This document shows positions 47,343-59,389 of a stretch of 64,000 nt of DNA, piece after piece (position 1 is the first letter of the stretch; each line of letters starts with the position of its first letter). The notes below the pieces were generated by a model. The model did not search any database and was not told where the DNA came from. It was given only the letters and a program-made list of their open reading frames with translations. This DNA comes from Podocnemis expansa (Eukaryota; Chordata; Testudines; Podocnemididae), in assembly GCA_007922195.1 (NCBI GenBank), contig ML682059.1, positions 16,061,326 to 16,125,325 on the forward strand, read 5' to 3'. The position numbers were made by a program, and so were the translations under genes.

Positions 47343-48015
47343 CTAAGGTTTATCTTCATGCAAAACATCTGTGTGGGAAGGGAAGTCATGTGTCCTAGAA
47401 TAGACAAGGGAGCCCTGCACTAATATTTGAAATTCTGAAGAATCCTCTTCCACATACTCCACGGTGGAGCTTTTGAGCTTGCAATGTAAATGAGGAAAAG
47501 TACGATACTCTAGGTGAAAGAGGGATTTAGTGGGAGTAGTCCTGCTTTTAGCAGGGGGTGGACTAGATGACTTCATAAGGTCCCTTCCAACCCTGTGATT
47601 CTATGATTAGTGACCGAGAAAGTCTCTGTGCTGACAAATCCTGATTCCTGTTAACTAAGAAGACTCTGATTTTGAAAATATGATTTGGTCCTTTGGTAAC
47701 CTAAATTTTTGCTGTACTAATGCCATCAAAATGTATGATTGAGCAAAAACCCGTGAAAGATAGTTTCAGTACCAGCAAGAGATGGTACTGAGCACTTGAC
47801 ATGGGGGCAAGGTAATTCAAATGGATCAGTTCTGTGGGGTAGTTGAGTGCTTCAAGTATCATTGACTTCCATGCTACCAGTATCACCTTTTCAGGGATGG
47901 CTTTAAAATTTTTGTCAGCAGAGGCTCTGCTATTCTGAGAAGGGATAGCTGAGCTCACTGCCAAATCTTTATTTGACAACTGACCCTGTTTGCTGTCTTC
48001 GTGGAACTGAACCAC
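47343..48015 (-). pseudogene. Possible DIRS gag-like remnant
   Basis: Two minus-strand frames (47343-47576, 47701-48015) lie upstream of the DIRS reverse transcriptase in the right orientation. The first contains SSTVEYVEEDSSEF and SLVYSRTHDFPSHTDVLHED. I infer gag from position only; no zinc knuckle or known domain is visible. A CR1 tail is inserted between them. Confidence 0.35.
47524..47608 (+). mobile_element. CR1 3' terminal fragment
   Basis: GGGAGTAGTCCTGCTTTTAG, GGGGTGGACTAGATGACTTC and CCAACCCTGTGATTCTATGA form the last 85 bases of CR1, inserted in the DIRS copy. Confidence 0.9.
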
Positions 48016-48050
48016 TCAGTGTCTTCATGAAACTCCCTGGGGGAACAAAG

Positions 48051-50639
48051 CTCTCTGTAACTGTCTTATAAACAGGTGACCAAGATATTTTTGCATTTTC
48101 ACTCCTGATCTCCATCTGCTTAGAAGCTAATATCAAGACTACCTTGCTGAGGTCCTCAATACCATAGGCATGCTAGATGTGCAGTACTGTTTTCATTTCT
48201 AGCAGTCTTGACTGATGAATTTCTTGATCTGGATGGAGTTCTAGCAATCCTAGGTGGTGCAGATATAAGGAAGGATCCTCCACTCCTGGATCCACAACTG
48301 ATCATATATCTTGCTCCATCATCTGGAGTTTAAATTTGATCTCTCTCTCTCTCTCCCTCTTTTTTTTTTTCTTTAACTTCAGCATCTGCCCTTGAAGGAC
48401 ATGCCAGTCTTTCATGTACTCAGGGTATGAGAGGCACCCAAACAATGGAGGCACTGGGAACATCCATCACTGACTGGTATAGTCTTGAGGCAGGAGAGGT
48501 GACTTTTAAGTCCCCAGAAATCTGGCATCCCCTAGCAAAATAATAAAAATGGTCCCTAGATGGGTAAAGATTTTAACAACTGTGTAACCATATCTTTACA
48601 GAGTTTTTTTGAAAGGGGAAGGAAATTAAGGGAACTACTGTTCCAGCAAGTATAAACTTCATGAGGTAAGTAAACAGCTCTCCTAATTTGCTGTGTGCTC
48701 GTGATGTGAATTGTAGCATGTAACAGGCCATTGTGAGAAATTGGTTGAGTCACCTCTGACATCACAATAGCCTAGGAGTCTTGTCATGGCACAGATATAT
48801 ACCTTATTGTAGCTTCACGCCTCATTGTAATTCATAAAGGTGAAATGGCTGAGGATTTAAAAATTGGATTGTAACAGCCAGTGAAATCCAGGGATGGTTC
48901 ACCCTGTTGACATGGAGGCCTCTTAGGAACTTGTCAAAATTAGAACGCTCTCAGCTATGCTTTCAGCTGTTTCCAATATTTCACGCTGATGCTTCAGACA
49001 ATTGTATGTGATGCTCACTTGGGAAAGAAACCATGAAAATCTGAAAGTTTACATGAAGGATACAAACTACCAAAGAAAAGTTTTAGCTGACCATAGAACT
49101 TTTGCAAAAAATGTTGTAATTAAAGAGCTAGTAATCAATTAAAATAAATATTTCATAAAATTCCCTTTGATTTTCCCTCACCATTTTTGACAAGTTACAG
49201 CTAGTTATATACTAAATAACTAAACAAATACTACAGAGAACAGACAAACATAACATCCATATGATGATGAAGCTTGTAGGTAACAAACAGATGGCAGTTT
49301 GCCATTACAGCCTCATATTGCCTTGGTGAGGGGCACACAGATGTGTTGGGTGGTTGCCCAGGTTGAACTGGCATTGCCACCAAAAATCTCAAGGCACATG
49401 AAGTGGAGACAAAGATGCAACATGGAATTTACTGTAGCTATAGTAAGAAGAAATGTGAAAACTCATAATGAATATGAGCAGTTATCTGACAATAAATTAA
49501 AAAAAAAATAGTACTTGCCAGCACCGCTACAAATTTATGAAAGCCAAACCTTTCCTCTGCAATGTGATAATTTAAGCACTAAGTTGCAGATGCTACAAAT
49601 ATAAACATAAAACTCAAGTTTTAATTGTCAGTTGTTTACAAAAAGATTTGAGCAACTGCAGTCAATATTTATTGTTTCAAATCTCAAATTTTATGCACTA
49701 GGTTAGTCAGTGTGCTGTACTGATTGTCAAGGTTAAAACAAGGCAGAATATTTGCACAGGAAAAATGTTGTGTTCCTTTTTATGGCTAAACCTATGTACT
49801 AATTACTGTTGTTTGAAAGAAACAGCAGTGCAGAGATTTAAAGTGTAACCTTCATAAGTACTTTTACTTACATAGGAACCCTCAAAATCCAAACACAAAC
49901 AAAAGCCTGATTATATGTACAACAATAATGCCCTTATCACAATGGGATAACAAACACAATGGTTAGTGACATTAGAGCAGTGTAACAAGTGTGTTTATAA
50001 TAAAGCTGATTATGGTTTAGCTGAGAGCCAAAATGCAATGGTCCTTTTCACAGACTACTTTATGAGAACACTAAACTGTTTGTCTCTGAAGTGCTTCAGA
50101 ACAGTTTCTAGTTCATATTTCCAGTAAAGCTACTTTTAAAGGAGCTAAACCTTTGCAGGAATTCAATAAAGCATGGTTTTCAAACTAGCAATGATAGTAC
50201 CTTGAGGACAAGAATATATTTGAGTCCATATTGAAAAAGACAGGAAAAGGCCACTAGGTCCAACAAGTGTTTCTGCTTTCAGCTGATCTTATCCCTCTTA
50301 TTTGTGTTGTTATTGTACCCTTCTTGTCTTTCGTTTTTCAGAAAAATGTCTGGTCTACATATTCTGATAGCCCTTCTTAGCAATTTGTCTCTTTTTAGAA
50401 GACCCGTTACCAGTATCTTTTGCCTGTAAATATCACAATGCTGTCTACATTAAGGGGACCGTTTATGACATTATTTAATATCAATATTTCAAAATTGCAA
50501 TAATCTATACCAGATATGGTGTATCAGGTACTGATGGAAAGGTCATAATTTGCTAAGTATGGTGATGTTATTTATGTGTCTGTGTGATACCTATTTTGGG
50601 AGTTAGGGGTGTGTTTGATATATCTGTATTTCAATTTGT
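48051..50639. other. Unannotated DNA, perhaps more of the DIRS 5' part
   Basis: A (CT)n/T tract at 48341-48375. The first kilobase might belong to the DIRS element; this cannot be shown. The rest is AT-rich without recognisable features. Confidence 0.35.
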
Positions 50640-51215
50640 ACTCAGTTTCTGGACCACACCGGAGACAGAGTGGCTGCAGTCATAGCCATAAGGAAACTCA
50701 CAGGTACAATGGGCCCAGGAGAAGACCAGATGAGTCACCAGGAATTGCTCATGTGACTCTGGACTCTATCTTATTGCTGTAAATTTCCACACACAGTGTG
50801 GAAAAGGCCAAAAGACATAAAAGGCAGCTGCACCACCATCATTTTATCTTCGGTTTTCTTTCTGTCTACAGTCTACACCTACTTCTGGCTCTATTCACCA
50901 AAAACTGAAGCTGTGAAACAAGGGACTGAGACCCATCCAGGTACTAGAAGTATACTAGCGGACCTATACGAGCCTGCCAATTCCAAATTTTGCCAAGGAC
51001 TTGATGTATATAGACTTTTAATAACTTGTATATACCTAATTGCTTTAATCCTTTAGCAAGTCTCTCATACTTTGTTTCTTTTAATGTATAATAAACCTTT
51101 AGTTTTAATTATTAGAGGATTGGCTGGCAGTGTGGTAATTTGGGTAAGATCCAAGCTTATATTGATCTGATAATGTGGCTGATCCTTTGGGGTCAGGGGA
51201 ACTGTTTTGGTAAAG
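50640..51215 (+). repeat. LTR-like repeat with poly(A) signal
   Basis: TATAATAAACCTTTAGTTTT (near 51087), then TTAGAGGATTGGCTGGCAGT, GGGTAAGATC and TTGATCTGATAATGTGGCTG, matches the order of the repeat at 17165-17571. AGACATAAAAGGCAGCTGCA (near 50812) could be a promoter region. An 86-codon frame at 50796-51056 has no known domain. The family is not identified. Confidence 0.4.
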
Positions 51216-52807
51216 ATCATGGTACTTTAAAATGCAAAGAAAAATACAGCTTAGATGCACATATTTTACAAAACCACACATGCCAAAATCACATCAATAG
51301 TTTAATTAGACAAAAAATGAGCAGAATGCCTGTTTATCCTTGTGCCCTTTCAAACAAAACTATATAGTTAACCTAACAAAAATATATTTAAGAAGTTTTT
51401 AGGGAATATGATTTTATAAAGAATGAGCTAGATTAAACTAGATCATATAACCATGTCAAAAGACTACTGGTGTATTCAACAATGCAGTCGACACAGAGCT
51501 TATGCGGACTGTGTCTATCTGATATGGAGTTCAAAGCAGCTGTTCCTCCACTTTGGCCAGGACAGAACTCAGGGGACTAAATGATCTCAATATTACTGAA
51601 GGCTCACAGATCCCCTGTGATCTTTACCATTTCCCCACCCCAAGGGTGTCCCATACCACATGCTGGGAAATGTTGAATTAGATTATATAATCATTTGCTT
51701 CATAAAAGATGGAAGAATAGTGTGGGCTTATACACAGGCATTTTATTGAGTTCAGCAATTATGAAAGTATTAGCTTCCAAATGAAGAAAATAAAATAGAT
51801 ACAGTGATCAATAATGCTGATTTCTTGAGGAAGAATATAATATTTACATATAATTTACTTATGCAGCTGATGACAGGAAAGTATTTTCATGCATATATGG
51901 TTCCAGAGTGAAAGATGATTAGTCTTTTATTAAATACAGTTTACCTAATGCATTGCCTATATGTTAAAAAGAACAGAAGTCGTCCCATTAGTTTTCATTT
52001 ATGTGCCATCCAGCACAGCAGTCAGACTCACAGGAATTGATACACCACTTTGTTATTAAAGTTTTATGACAGTGTAACTTTGGACAGTTCCATGCTTCCA
52101 GTTCAATTAGGCCTGGGTGAAAGTGCAGTGACTCAGCAGTGAATCAGGTTTTAGAATGTGTGTACAATGGATAAAATTGATGTTAGGGCAGAGGTGTCAA
52201 TGCTTCCTCTCTAGAATCAGGGGCCTGTATTCGGGCCCATGCAGCAGACCTCCAATCTTCTGTGAATTGCACAGAACACCATTGCAATGGCCCTATATGA
52301 ACATCAATGGCAATGTGGGAGAGGGTTTAAAAGAGACTCAATAGATACCCAGTTATCTGAATCCTGTAGCCCCCCAACTCCTTATGTAAGTGATGCAAAG
52401 GAGTTAGGGCTGGTATTCTAGTACATTCCCTGAATTTTAACTGCAGTGTGTGGGTTGCAAACCAAAATCCTCACAGTTACTTTGCTTTTATGTGGGTGAT
52501 GTCCACTTCATCCCAAAAGAGTCTTCAGTAATGGCTAAGGTGTTTAAAATTTTCCATCTTTTGTAAATAAAAGGAGATGTATACCATTTATGGAAACAGA
52601 CAGACTTCAGATAATGGAAGCACAATCTTGGAATAATGGTTACAAAATAGAATTACTAGAGAGACAATTTCATATATACAAGGATCTGTTATAAGAACTA
52701 ATTTGTCAATTGACTGGTTTTTGATTACTAATAGTGGATATGCCAATGACCTGAGATGGGACATTAGATGGAGTGGGTTCTGAGGTATTACTGAGAATTC
52801 TTTATTC
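51216..52807. other. Unannotated AT-rich DNA
   Basis: No recognisable gene or repeat. Confidence 0.4.
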
Positions 52808-54272
52808 AGTGCCTGGCTGGTGAGTCATGCTCAGGGTTCAACTGATTACCATATTTGGGGTCAAAAAGGAATTTTCTCTTGGATCAGATTGGCAAAGGCT
52901 CTCAAGGTTTTTTTGCCTTCTTCTGTAACATGGGGCATGGCTCATTTGCTAGTGGATTCTCTTTACTTTAAAGTCTTTGAACCAGTGGTTCCCAACCAGT
53001 GTGCCGTGACACAGCGGTGTGCCATGGCAACACCCAAAGTGTGCCTCAAGAATCTGGGAAAACTGGAGTTAAAGCTCCCTGCCTGCTCAGCCCAGCCATG
53101 TGAGCTGTGCAGGGCTGAGAAAAAGGCAGGGGTTAAAGTAAAAGGGAATATACCAGAACACAGTTCTGGAGTCCCCTATTTTTATCCTGGCAGTGTTTTG
53201 GTCCCCCTAAAAATAGAGGAACCCACTGGAATGCAGAGTTGGGGGGAGGGCCTAAAACCAGCACGAGCAGCCGGAATGCAGGATACCCATGGCTCTACCT
53301 TAACCCAGCCAGCAGAGAGCTGCAGCAGGCCAGGAGTTTGTGAATCTCCCCTTGCACAGCAGAGCAGCATGTGGCAGGGACGTAGCTGCCAGTCTGTGAG
53401 CCAGACTGCAAACAGCCCAGGTAAGGGTTTGGGGAGGGGGGTGCTGCTGGGTGTTGTGTGGTCCAGGGTGTGTGTGTGTACCAGAGGTGGATGGGAGTGG
53501 ATGTGTAGTAGAGGGTGTATGGTGGGTGTTGTGGGGTGGCTGTTTGGTTGGGGGTGTGTGGTTGGGGGTGTGTAGCTGGGGGCTGGAGGGCTGGTTCTGG
53601 CCCCTGCAGTGATGGGAGGATCCATCACAGGCAGCAGGGGGCTGGAGGAGAGGGGAATGGGACACACTGGGGTGGGAGAGAGCCGCAGCGGGGTGAGGAT
53701 TTGTCCTGGGTGGCAGGGAGCCACTGTGGAGAAGGGGGAAGTGGGTGCTGTGCCATGCTCCCCTGCCCTACCTTCCCACTTCCCAGTTTCCCCCTGCCCC
53801 CCCAAGCCACTCTTTTTCTCCCTTCCTCTCTCCCCTCTTGCCACCCTTGTGCTGTTCCACACATGGCTGTCCTTGTCCTCTTTTGCCACCGCTGCCCTGC
53901 TCTGCTCCCCACACTCACTCCTGCCACTGCACCCAACCCCTGACCTCCCGTCTTGCCACCCTTACTCTGCTACCCCACCACTCCACATAGCAGCATTTCC
54001 AAAACACCGTGCCATGGTTCATGAATATTCATATTCTTTTAAGCTAATTTGAATATTTATGAGTTTTTTAATGGTGGTGTGCCTTGAAAAATTTGAAGAT
54101 AACAAGGTGTGCCATGGCAGAGAAAAGTTTGGGAACCACTGCTTTAAATCATAATTCGAGGACTTTAATAACTCAGTCATAGGTTAGAGGTTTATTACAG
54201 GAGTGGGTGAGTGAGGTTTTGTGGCCTGCACTGTGCAGGACCCGTCTGACCTTAAAGTGTATGAGTAAGAAC
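52808..54272 (+). mobile_element. CR1 3' end split by a hAT element
   Basis: The left part has GGCTGGTGAGTCATGC, ATATTTGGGGTC, AAGGAATTTTCTC and TTGCCTTCTTCTGTAACATG. The right part (from 54142) has TTTAAATCATAATTCGAGG, ACTTTAATAACTCAGTCATA and TTGTGGCCTGCACTGTGCAG, then TCTGACCTTAAAGTGTATGAG. Joined, they follow the usual CR1 non-coding 3' order. The hAT lies between. Confidence 0.85.
52983..54141. mobile_element. Non-autonomous hAT element, uninterrupted copy
   Basis: Ends CAGTGGTTCCCAACCAGTGT and GTTTGGGAACCACTG. Flanking octamers CTTTGAAC (52975-52982) and CTTTAAAT (54142-54149) match at six of eight. Subterminal GTGTGCCATGGCA occurs near both ends in opposite senses. The core includes a GT-rich stretch (53440-53600) and C-rich sequence. 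Frames up to 251 codons are low-complexity, and no hAT transposase motif is seen. Confidence 0.88.
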
Positions 54273-54335
54273 AGCCGTACTGAGTCAAAACAATGCTCCG
54301 TCTAGCTCAATATCTGTCTTCCACCCCCAATCCAG
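54273..54335. mobile_element. CR1-related fragment
   Basis: AAGAACAGCCGTACTGAGTC, AATGCTCCGTCTAGCTCAAT and CTGTCTTCC correspond to a diverged segment common in sauropsid CR1 subfamilies. Confidence 0.5.
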
Positions 54336-55710
54336 CCTCTCTGAGGTTTGGTCCCTTGCTCACCTGTTGGCATTAACTGCTACCAGAAGATGTCTGAACA
54401 AACCGGAAAACAACCAGCCTAGCAGAAGGAAGCCAGAAAAGCATTCACAGATCAACATCTCCCAATAATCCAAACTTGTTTTCAAAAAATTTACGTTAGA
54501 AGTCATCAGTAATTGAAACAGAATTTACTGGTGCCAAAGTAACCAGATGAGAATGGCATTAGCAACAATTTCAGGTATAATGACTACCATACCCGCTAGC
54601 TCTGGGTGAAGCAAGTAAACAAAACTCACAACACTATCTTGGGCCTCCATGTTTTCTCATGGTTGAAAATATTTTCATTAAGAAAAATTTCTTCGGTCCT
54701 TTTCCACTCCAGACAACTGTGAGACGTAACTGTTTTCCCTTGAATCATAGTAAGAACCCACTAACAAGGAGAATAGCAAGTATGAACAGCAGTTTGTCCC
54801 AGCCATATTTTAGGTTAAGTATTCTACATACTTTATTATTGTTGGAAGAGATAATAGAAGGATAAAATTACAACAGATATACAATACTCCAAATATATTT
54901 TGGAACAGTGTTAACATTTTCTGTAAGAAATACATTACCAACTGAAAAGAACATTGATATTTGCAGTTACTAGACACAGGGTCTGAATGTATTTTAATAA
55001 AGAAATGCATAAAAATATTTTTTATCATGCTATTGTACTGTCAGTGCTCATCTCTGCTAATGATCATGTTGTCAGTGGGAAGTCGTATATTGCTTCCTCT
55101 TGCCTGATGCTGTAAATGTTTGAACTGGTGATGTAGATGGGACAGGACCATTTTTAATGCTGTAAAGATTGTGTCTGATCCTGAGCAGAAGAGTTGGCAT
55201 GATTTTGGAAGGTCTAATGACTAACCAAGATTCAAAGATAAGATATCTGGGAGTAGTCTAGGGTAGATGACCATAGCAATGGCCATAAGCACTCCCATGG
55301 GGTGCCCTAGAAAGCCTAAGTCTAAGAACAGTATGCCTTCACATCCTCATCACCTCAGTTCTTCTGACGACAATGGAGTTACCATGTCCATATTGTAGCT
55401 GCCTTCACCTCAATCACCATTTTGTTTCATCACTCCAAATTCATAAATGAGCATTTGTAAGGACTTTTTTAATTTAACTGTTGAATAAAGTGTGCCTAGG
55501 TTACATAATAGCTATTTACATAGACATTCTCATCACATTATAGATGCTTCATATCTGATAAAAATACAATTTTCAGTATTTGTTTATAATTTCATAACCC
55601 ATCACTGAATTTCTCTGTATTGAATCTACATTAAAATTGTATTTAAGTCAGAAGAACTTAATGTGTTACATTTTAAAATATATATAGCAAAAGTCACTTG
55701 TGCATCATTA
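54336..55710. other. Unannotated AT-rich DNA
   Basis: No recognisable feature. Confidence 0.4.
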
Positions 55711-56132
55711 GGGGTATGTCTACACATCTCTTTTTATTTCGAAATATCACTGGTTATTTCAAAATAAAAGAGATTAAGTCCACATGACGTTTTCTTATTT
55801 TGAAATGACAGGATCCATCAATTCAAAATAAGAACCATTTCATTTCAAACCCCATTCATTTAGAAACAACTGTTATTTCAAAATGGTTATTTTGAAATAA
55901 GGCCATTTGGACATGTTGTTTGGAAACAACACCATTGTTTTGAAACAACTGTTTTGAAACAACACATCCGAATGGCCTTATTTCAAAATAACCATTTCAA
56001 AATAACAGCCGTTTCGATAGCGGGCTTTCCCTTAATTCGAATTAACATTTTCTTAATTTGACTTAACTTATTTCAAAATAACTCATTTCAAAATATTTAT
56101 TTCAAAATAACAATGTGTGTGTATACATAGCC
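55711..56132. mobile_element. PIF/Harbinger-type MITE sharing its left end with element 1
   Basis: Ends GGGGTATGTCTACACATC and GTGTGTATACATAGCC. The first 150 bases align in order with 39194-39350: TTTTATTTC, TTATTTCAAAATAAAAG, CATGACGTTTTCTTATTTTG and GGATCC. The flanks (TTA, TAT) do not duplicate cleanly. Confidence 0.85.
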
Positions 56133-56164
56133 TATGAAGTCACATGCCTCCAAATCATACCTTA

Positions 56165-56800
56165 CTGCCTGAAATATAGTTTCAAAGAGGTAGTTATGTT
56201 AGTCTACATCAGCAAAACACACAAGGAGTCCTCTTGAACATAAAGACTAACAAATTAGTTATCACATAAGCTTTTGTGGGAGAAAATCCCACTTTGTCAG
56301 ATGCTTTGAAGATGGGGGGACTTTCAGATTGGGGGGAAAGTAAACGAAGGGAAGCGTAAGTCATGGGATCAGGTCACACTGTAACAGCAAATCAAAGCAG
56401 TTATAAGAGCCAAACACTGGGAAACAGCACATGAGGAACAGGTCAAATCACCTATTCTAATAGGAAAAGAATTGTGACAATGGATTCTTTTCCCATTACA
56501 AAAGGTGATTTGACCTCACCCTCATTTATGTGTTGTTTCCCAGTGTTTGAATCATAAGAAATGCTTTGATTTGCTTTAACAGTGTGACATGAACCCATGA
56601 CTTTGAATAGAATCATAAGGTTGGAAGGGACCTCATGAGATCATCTAGTCCAACCCCCTGCATTTAATTTCCTCCCATTTTGTAAGTTCCCCCATCTTCA
56701 AAGTGTCTGACAAAGTGGGATTTTCTCCCACAAAATCTCAGGCAATAAACAAATGTGTTAGTCTTTAAGTGCCACAGGACTCCTTGCTTGTTTTCCCTAA
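56165..56800. mobile_element. Head-to-head PLE inverted repeat
   Basis: The minus-strand PLE tail (56165-56485) is followed by a plus-strand tail of the same family (about 56480-56800). The outer ends carry AAGGAGTCCTC and GACTCCTTGCTTG, and the centre AAAAGAATTGTGACAATGGATTCTTTT-like sequence is itself palindromic. Each arm is about 310 bases. The right arm holds a CR1 tail (56605-56662). Both 5' ends meet in the middle. Confidence 0.88.
56605..56662 (-). mobile_element. CR1 3' terminal fragment
   Basis: GAATAGAATCATAAGGTTGG, AAGGGACCTCATGAGATCAT and CTAGTCCAACCCCCTGCA form the complement of the CR1 3' end, inserted in the right arm of the PLE fold-back. Confidence 0.93.
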
Positions 56801-58940
56801 AATAGAAAAATCTTCAGCACTAATTACAGTTTTGGTGGTTACATACAGAATAGTTCACGACATAAAAGAAAAACGTGAAAAAGGAAAATGAAAAATGTAT
56901 TGTAGTATTGAAACCACATACGTTTTAATGTTCTTCACACATGGAATAAACTAAGAAGAGGATCATTCATATAACTGGACAGAGAAACTTACTGACTGCT
57001 TCATATTTGTAAATATAAAACAGTTGAAGTATTTGTCGAACACTAGTTACGGGGAAGAGGTAGAAGAGGAGAATGATCGGAGCAATGATTTCCTTTGCTT
57101 TCTAACCTTGACAGAATAGACTTTATTGGCAATTAGAGAAATAGGCCTGGAAAAGTGGCTTCTCCCCTGCTCTGGCTTATCTTCACATAACAACAAAGCA
57201 TGAACAAAGCTGTTCAATTAAAAGAATGTGTATTAAAAAATACAATAACTGATATCCATCATCTGAAAGATTTGGGATTGATGTCATGTACCTTTTAATA
57301 ACACAGTTTGATTATTTAGTCCTCAGCAAAGCTCTTGGCTATCATCAGGCTTTTTCAGCAGCAGACTGTGGTCATTTACAGAGTTTTACAGACACTGAAG
57401 AGGTCTGTCTGCTGGATAAAAAAACACAAATTAGCTTTTGCAGATTGGCCTCAATCAATGCTGCCTTTGTGCTACAATATCCTTATTCAAACAGTTGGAT
57501 GGATCATTTTAGGCATGTTATGTCAAAGAATTATACCTCCTCCCTCCCCCCACCCACAACCCATAGAAAGACGGTTTTCCTTTGTGTGTTATTTTTTTGA
57601 ATCTTTTGAGGAGTTCTAAATGTCTTTGAAATGAAATGCTACATGTGTACACTGTAAAAGGCAAAGGTAGCTGAGCTGACAATATTAGGGCAGGCATTTT
57701 GCAGAAAGAAATAGGACTCATTTCTCCAATAATTGTTAAAATAACATGAGAAAATGTGCTCTTTTTACTACTTTGTCCTATTGTACAGAATCGTGTTGTC
57801 ATGGATAACGTATATCTAGTGTTCACCTATTATTTAATAGACTATGTGGAAGAATGTTAGTGAGGATAAGATCATTGAATCCTTTAACTTTTACTGCACT
57901 CTGCTTTGTTGTTTTTTTTTTTTTTTCAAATCATTGTCATTCCTGTTTATTTATCATAGGTAATAATGGGACAGAGGGAAATCCACGATTATTCAGGTGT
58001 AAAATTGAATTCAGAAAAATTCCTATGATCCACTATTCACATTTCTGGTTCTAAGACGAAGAATGAGCTTATTACCCAAACTTCTAGTGGTCTCCTAGTT
58101 CTAGAATCCACAATTAGAAATTCATACTATGTGAGTTAGTTACAAATATCATCCATGCAAGAAACTGAAAGACTATCACATGACCTAAACAGATAACCAA
58201 TAAAGTAAAAAATTAATATATGAATAAATGTACAGTCTGTAGACCAAGAATTATTCACCAAATGAGTTTGAGAATAATTTTAAATAATGAACATCTCTCA
58301 TAACTTCACAATTTGTTCATGGGCAAAGAAAAATAAAAAGATAGCATTCACTGACTAATAATTAATTACAAATTATTCATTCATCTCTATTATTCATAGA
58401 ACTATCTGTAAGATTTGAAAATCTTTTAATTTTTTTCAATAAGTTGGATTTTGAAATGGTTGGAAATGATTGCTTATATTTCTGTGTACATAGTGTTGAT
58501 TTTGTTTTTTCAGGAGAAATTACTCTCCTAAAAAGAGTGTCAGGACAATTTTCAGTGCAAGCAGATTTGACAGCTAACTCACACCAGTGATATTTTCCGT
58601 TGATCTTTCAAAAGATCCTGGCATCAGAAATCCTAGAGTAATGGTCACCCTAAAACTCACAGCTAGTCAAGGCTTGTATATGGTGATTGACTCTCAAATT
58701 CTTCTGTATATGGCCTTCTGAAAGATCAGCAGTGTTTGTTTGTCAAACATCTGAAGCACTTGCTTTTCTAGATGAAGTTGGATCTTTCTCTGTATCTTGC
58801 AAGCTGGCTATGACCATCATTGTCATCCTTCTCTTCCTCTCCAGTGAGTCTCAGATTGCCAGTCATAAGAACTGGCAGCACATTCCCTCTGTTCCTATTT
58901 GAATGGATATCTGCATCAGACCTGGTTTGGCTTTTTCAGT
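56801..58940. other. Unannotated AT-rich DNA
   Basis: A T-run near 57909-57927. Frames of 94-104 codons around 57286-57826 have no recognised domain. Confidence 0.4.
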
Positions 58941-59101
58941 CAGCAGTTCTCAATCTTTTGTGGGTCACAACACACTTGATGGTATATTGTGACCCTACAG
59001 GACTTAATAGCCCACCCACCCCAGGCCGAATCTAGCCATTGTCCCAGCTCTCTGTGACACCACACAGTAATGTGTCCTGACAGAGTGGCTGAGAAACACT
59101 C
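58941..59101. mobile_element. Short hAT MITE
   Basis: Ends CAGCAGTTCTCAATC and GGCTGAGAAACACTC, flanked by TTTTCAGT (58933-58940) and TTCTGAGT (59102-59109), six of eight matching. GGGTCACAACACACT and TGTGACACCACACAG give internal symmetry. Confidence 0.65.
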
Positions 59102-59238
59102 TTCTGAGTAACTGATTAAGACCATACAAGTTAATTGTTCTACAATGAGCCTGGGAAGAAATACCTGTAGCTAGACAACTGTATTTATTCAAGTAGCTTT
59201 AAATGGTGTTGATCTAAAGTCAATTAAAGGTACATTTA

Positions 59239-59386
59239 GGCCCCAATTAGGGAAAGCATCTAAGCAAATGCATAAGTCCATCCTTAATCAGGAAGGAACT
59301 TAAGCAAGTTCTTAACTTTAACTTCATCCTCAACAACACTTAAACATAGCCAAGGCAATGCTTAATTGCTTTCCTGAGATGCAGCC
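59239..59386. mobile_element. Old palindromic MITE (TSD TTA)
   Basis: Ends GGCCCCAATTAGGGAAAGC and GCTTTCCTGAGATGCAGCC, flanked by TTA at 59236-59238 and 59387-59389. The interior (AAGCAAGTTCTTAACTTTAA, AATGCTTAATTG) is like a common ancient sauropsid repeat of the AAGCA/TGCTT type. Confidence 0.7.
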
Positions 59387-59389
59387 TTA

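Larger units (their letters stand above)
43950..48050 (-). mobile_element. Degenerate DIRS-type retrotransposon, antisense
   Basis: From right to left (5' to 3' on the minus strand): a possible gag-like region, reverse transcriptase (46790-47075), RNase H (about 46030-46790) and tyrosine recombinase (44270-46010). This gene order is diagnostic of DIRS elements, which integrate by a recombinase and so lack target duplications. Near the 3' side GGATGCTCTGCTTCAGGTGC (about 43970) and GGTGCTCCACTTCAGGTG (about 44265) are partly matching repeats 300 bases apart. Both outer limits are uncertain. A CR1 tail and two MITEs are inserted. Confidence 0.7.

Noticed and set aside
50796..51056. 86-codon frame with a hydrophobic start
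   Set aside because: It lies inside an LTR-like repeat and has no known domain; hydrophobicity alone is not enough.
52820..54052. 251-, 235- and 147-codon frames
   Set aside because: They lie in CR1 3' UTR and the GT/C-rich core of a hAT element; no transposase or host domain.
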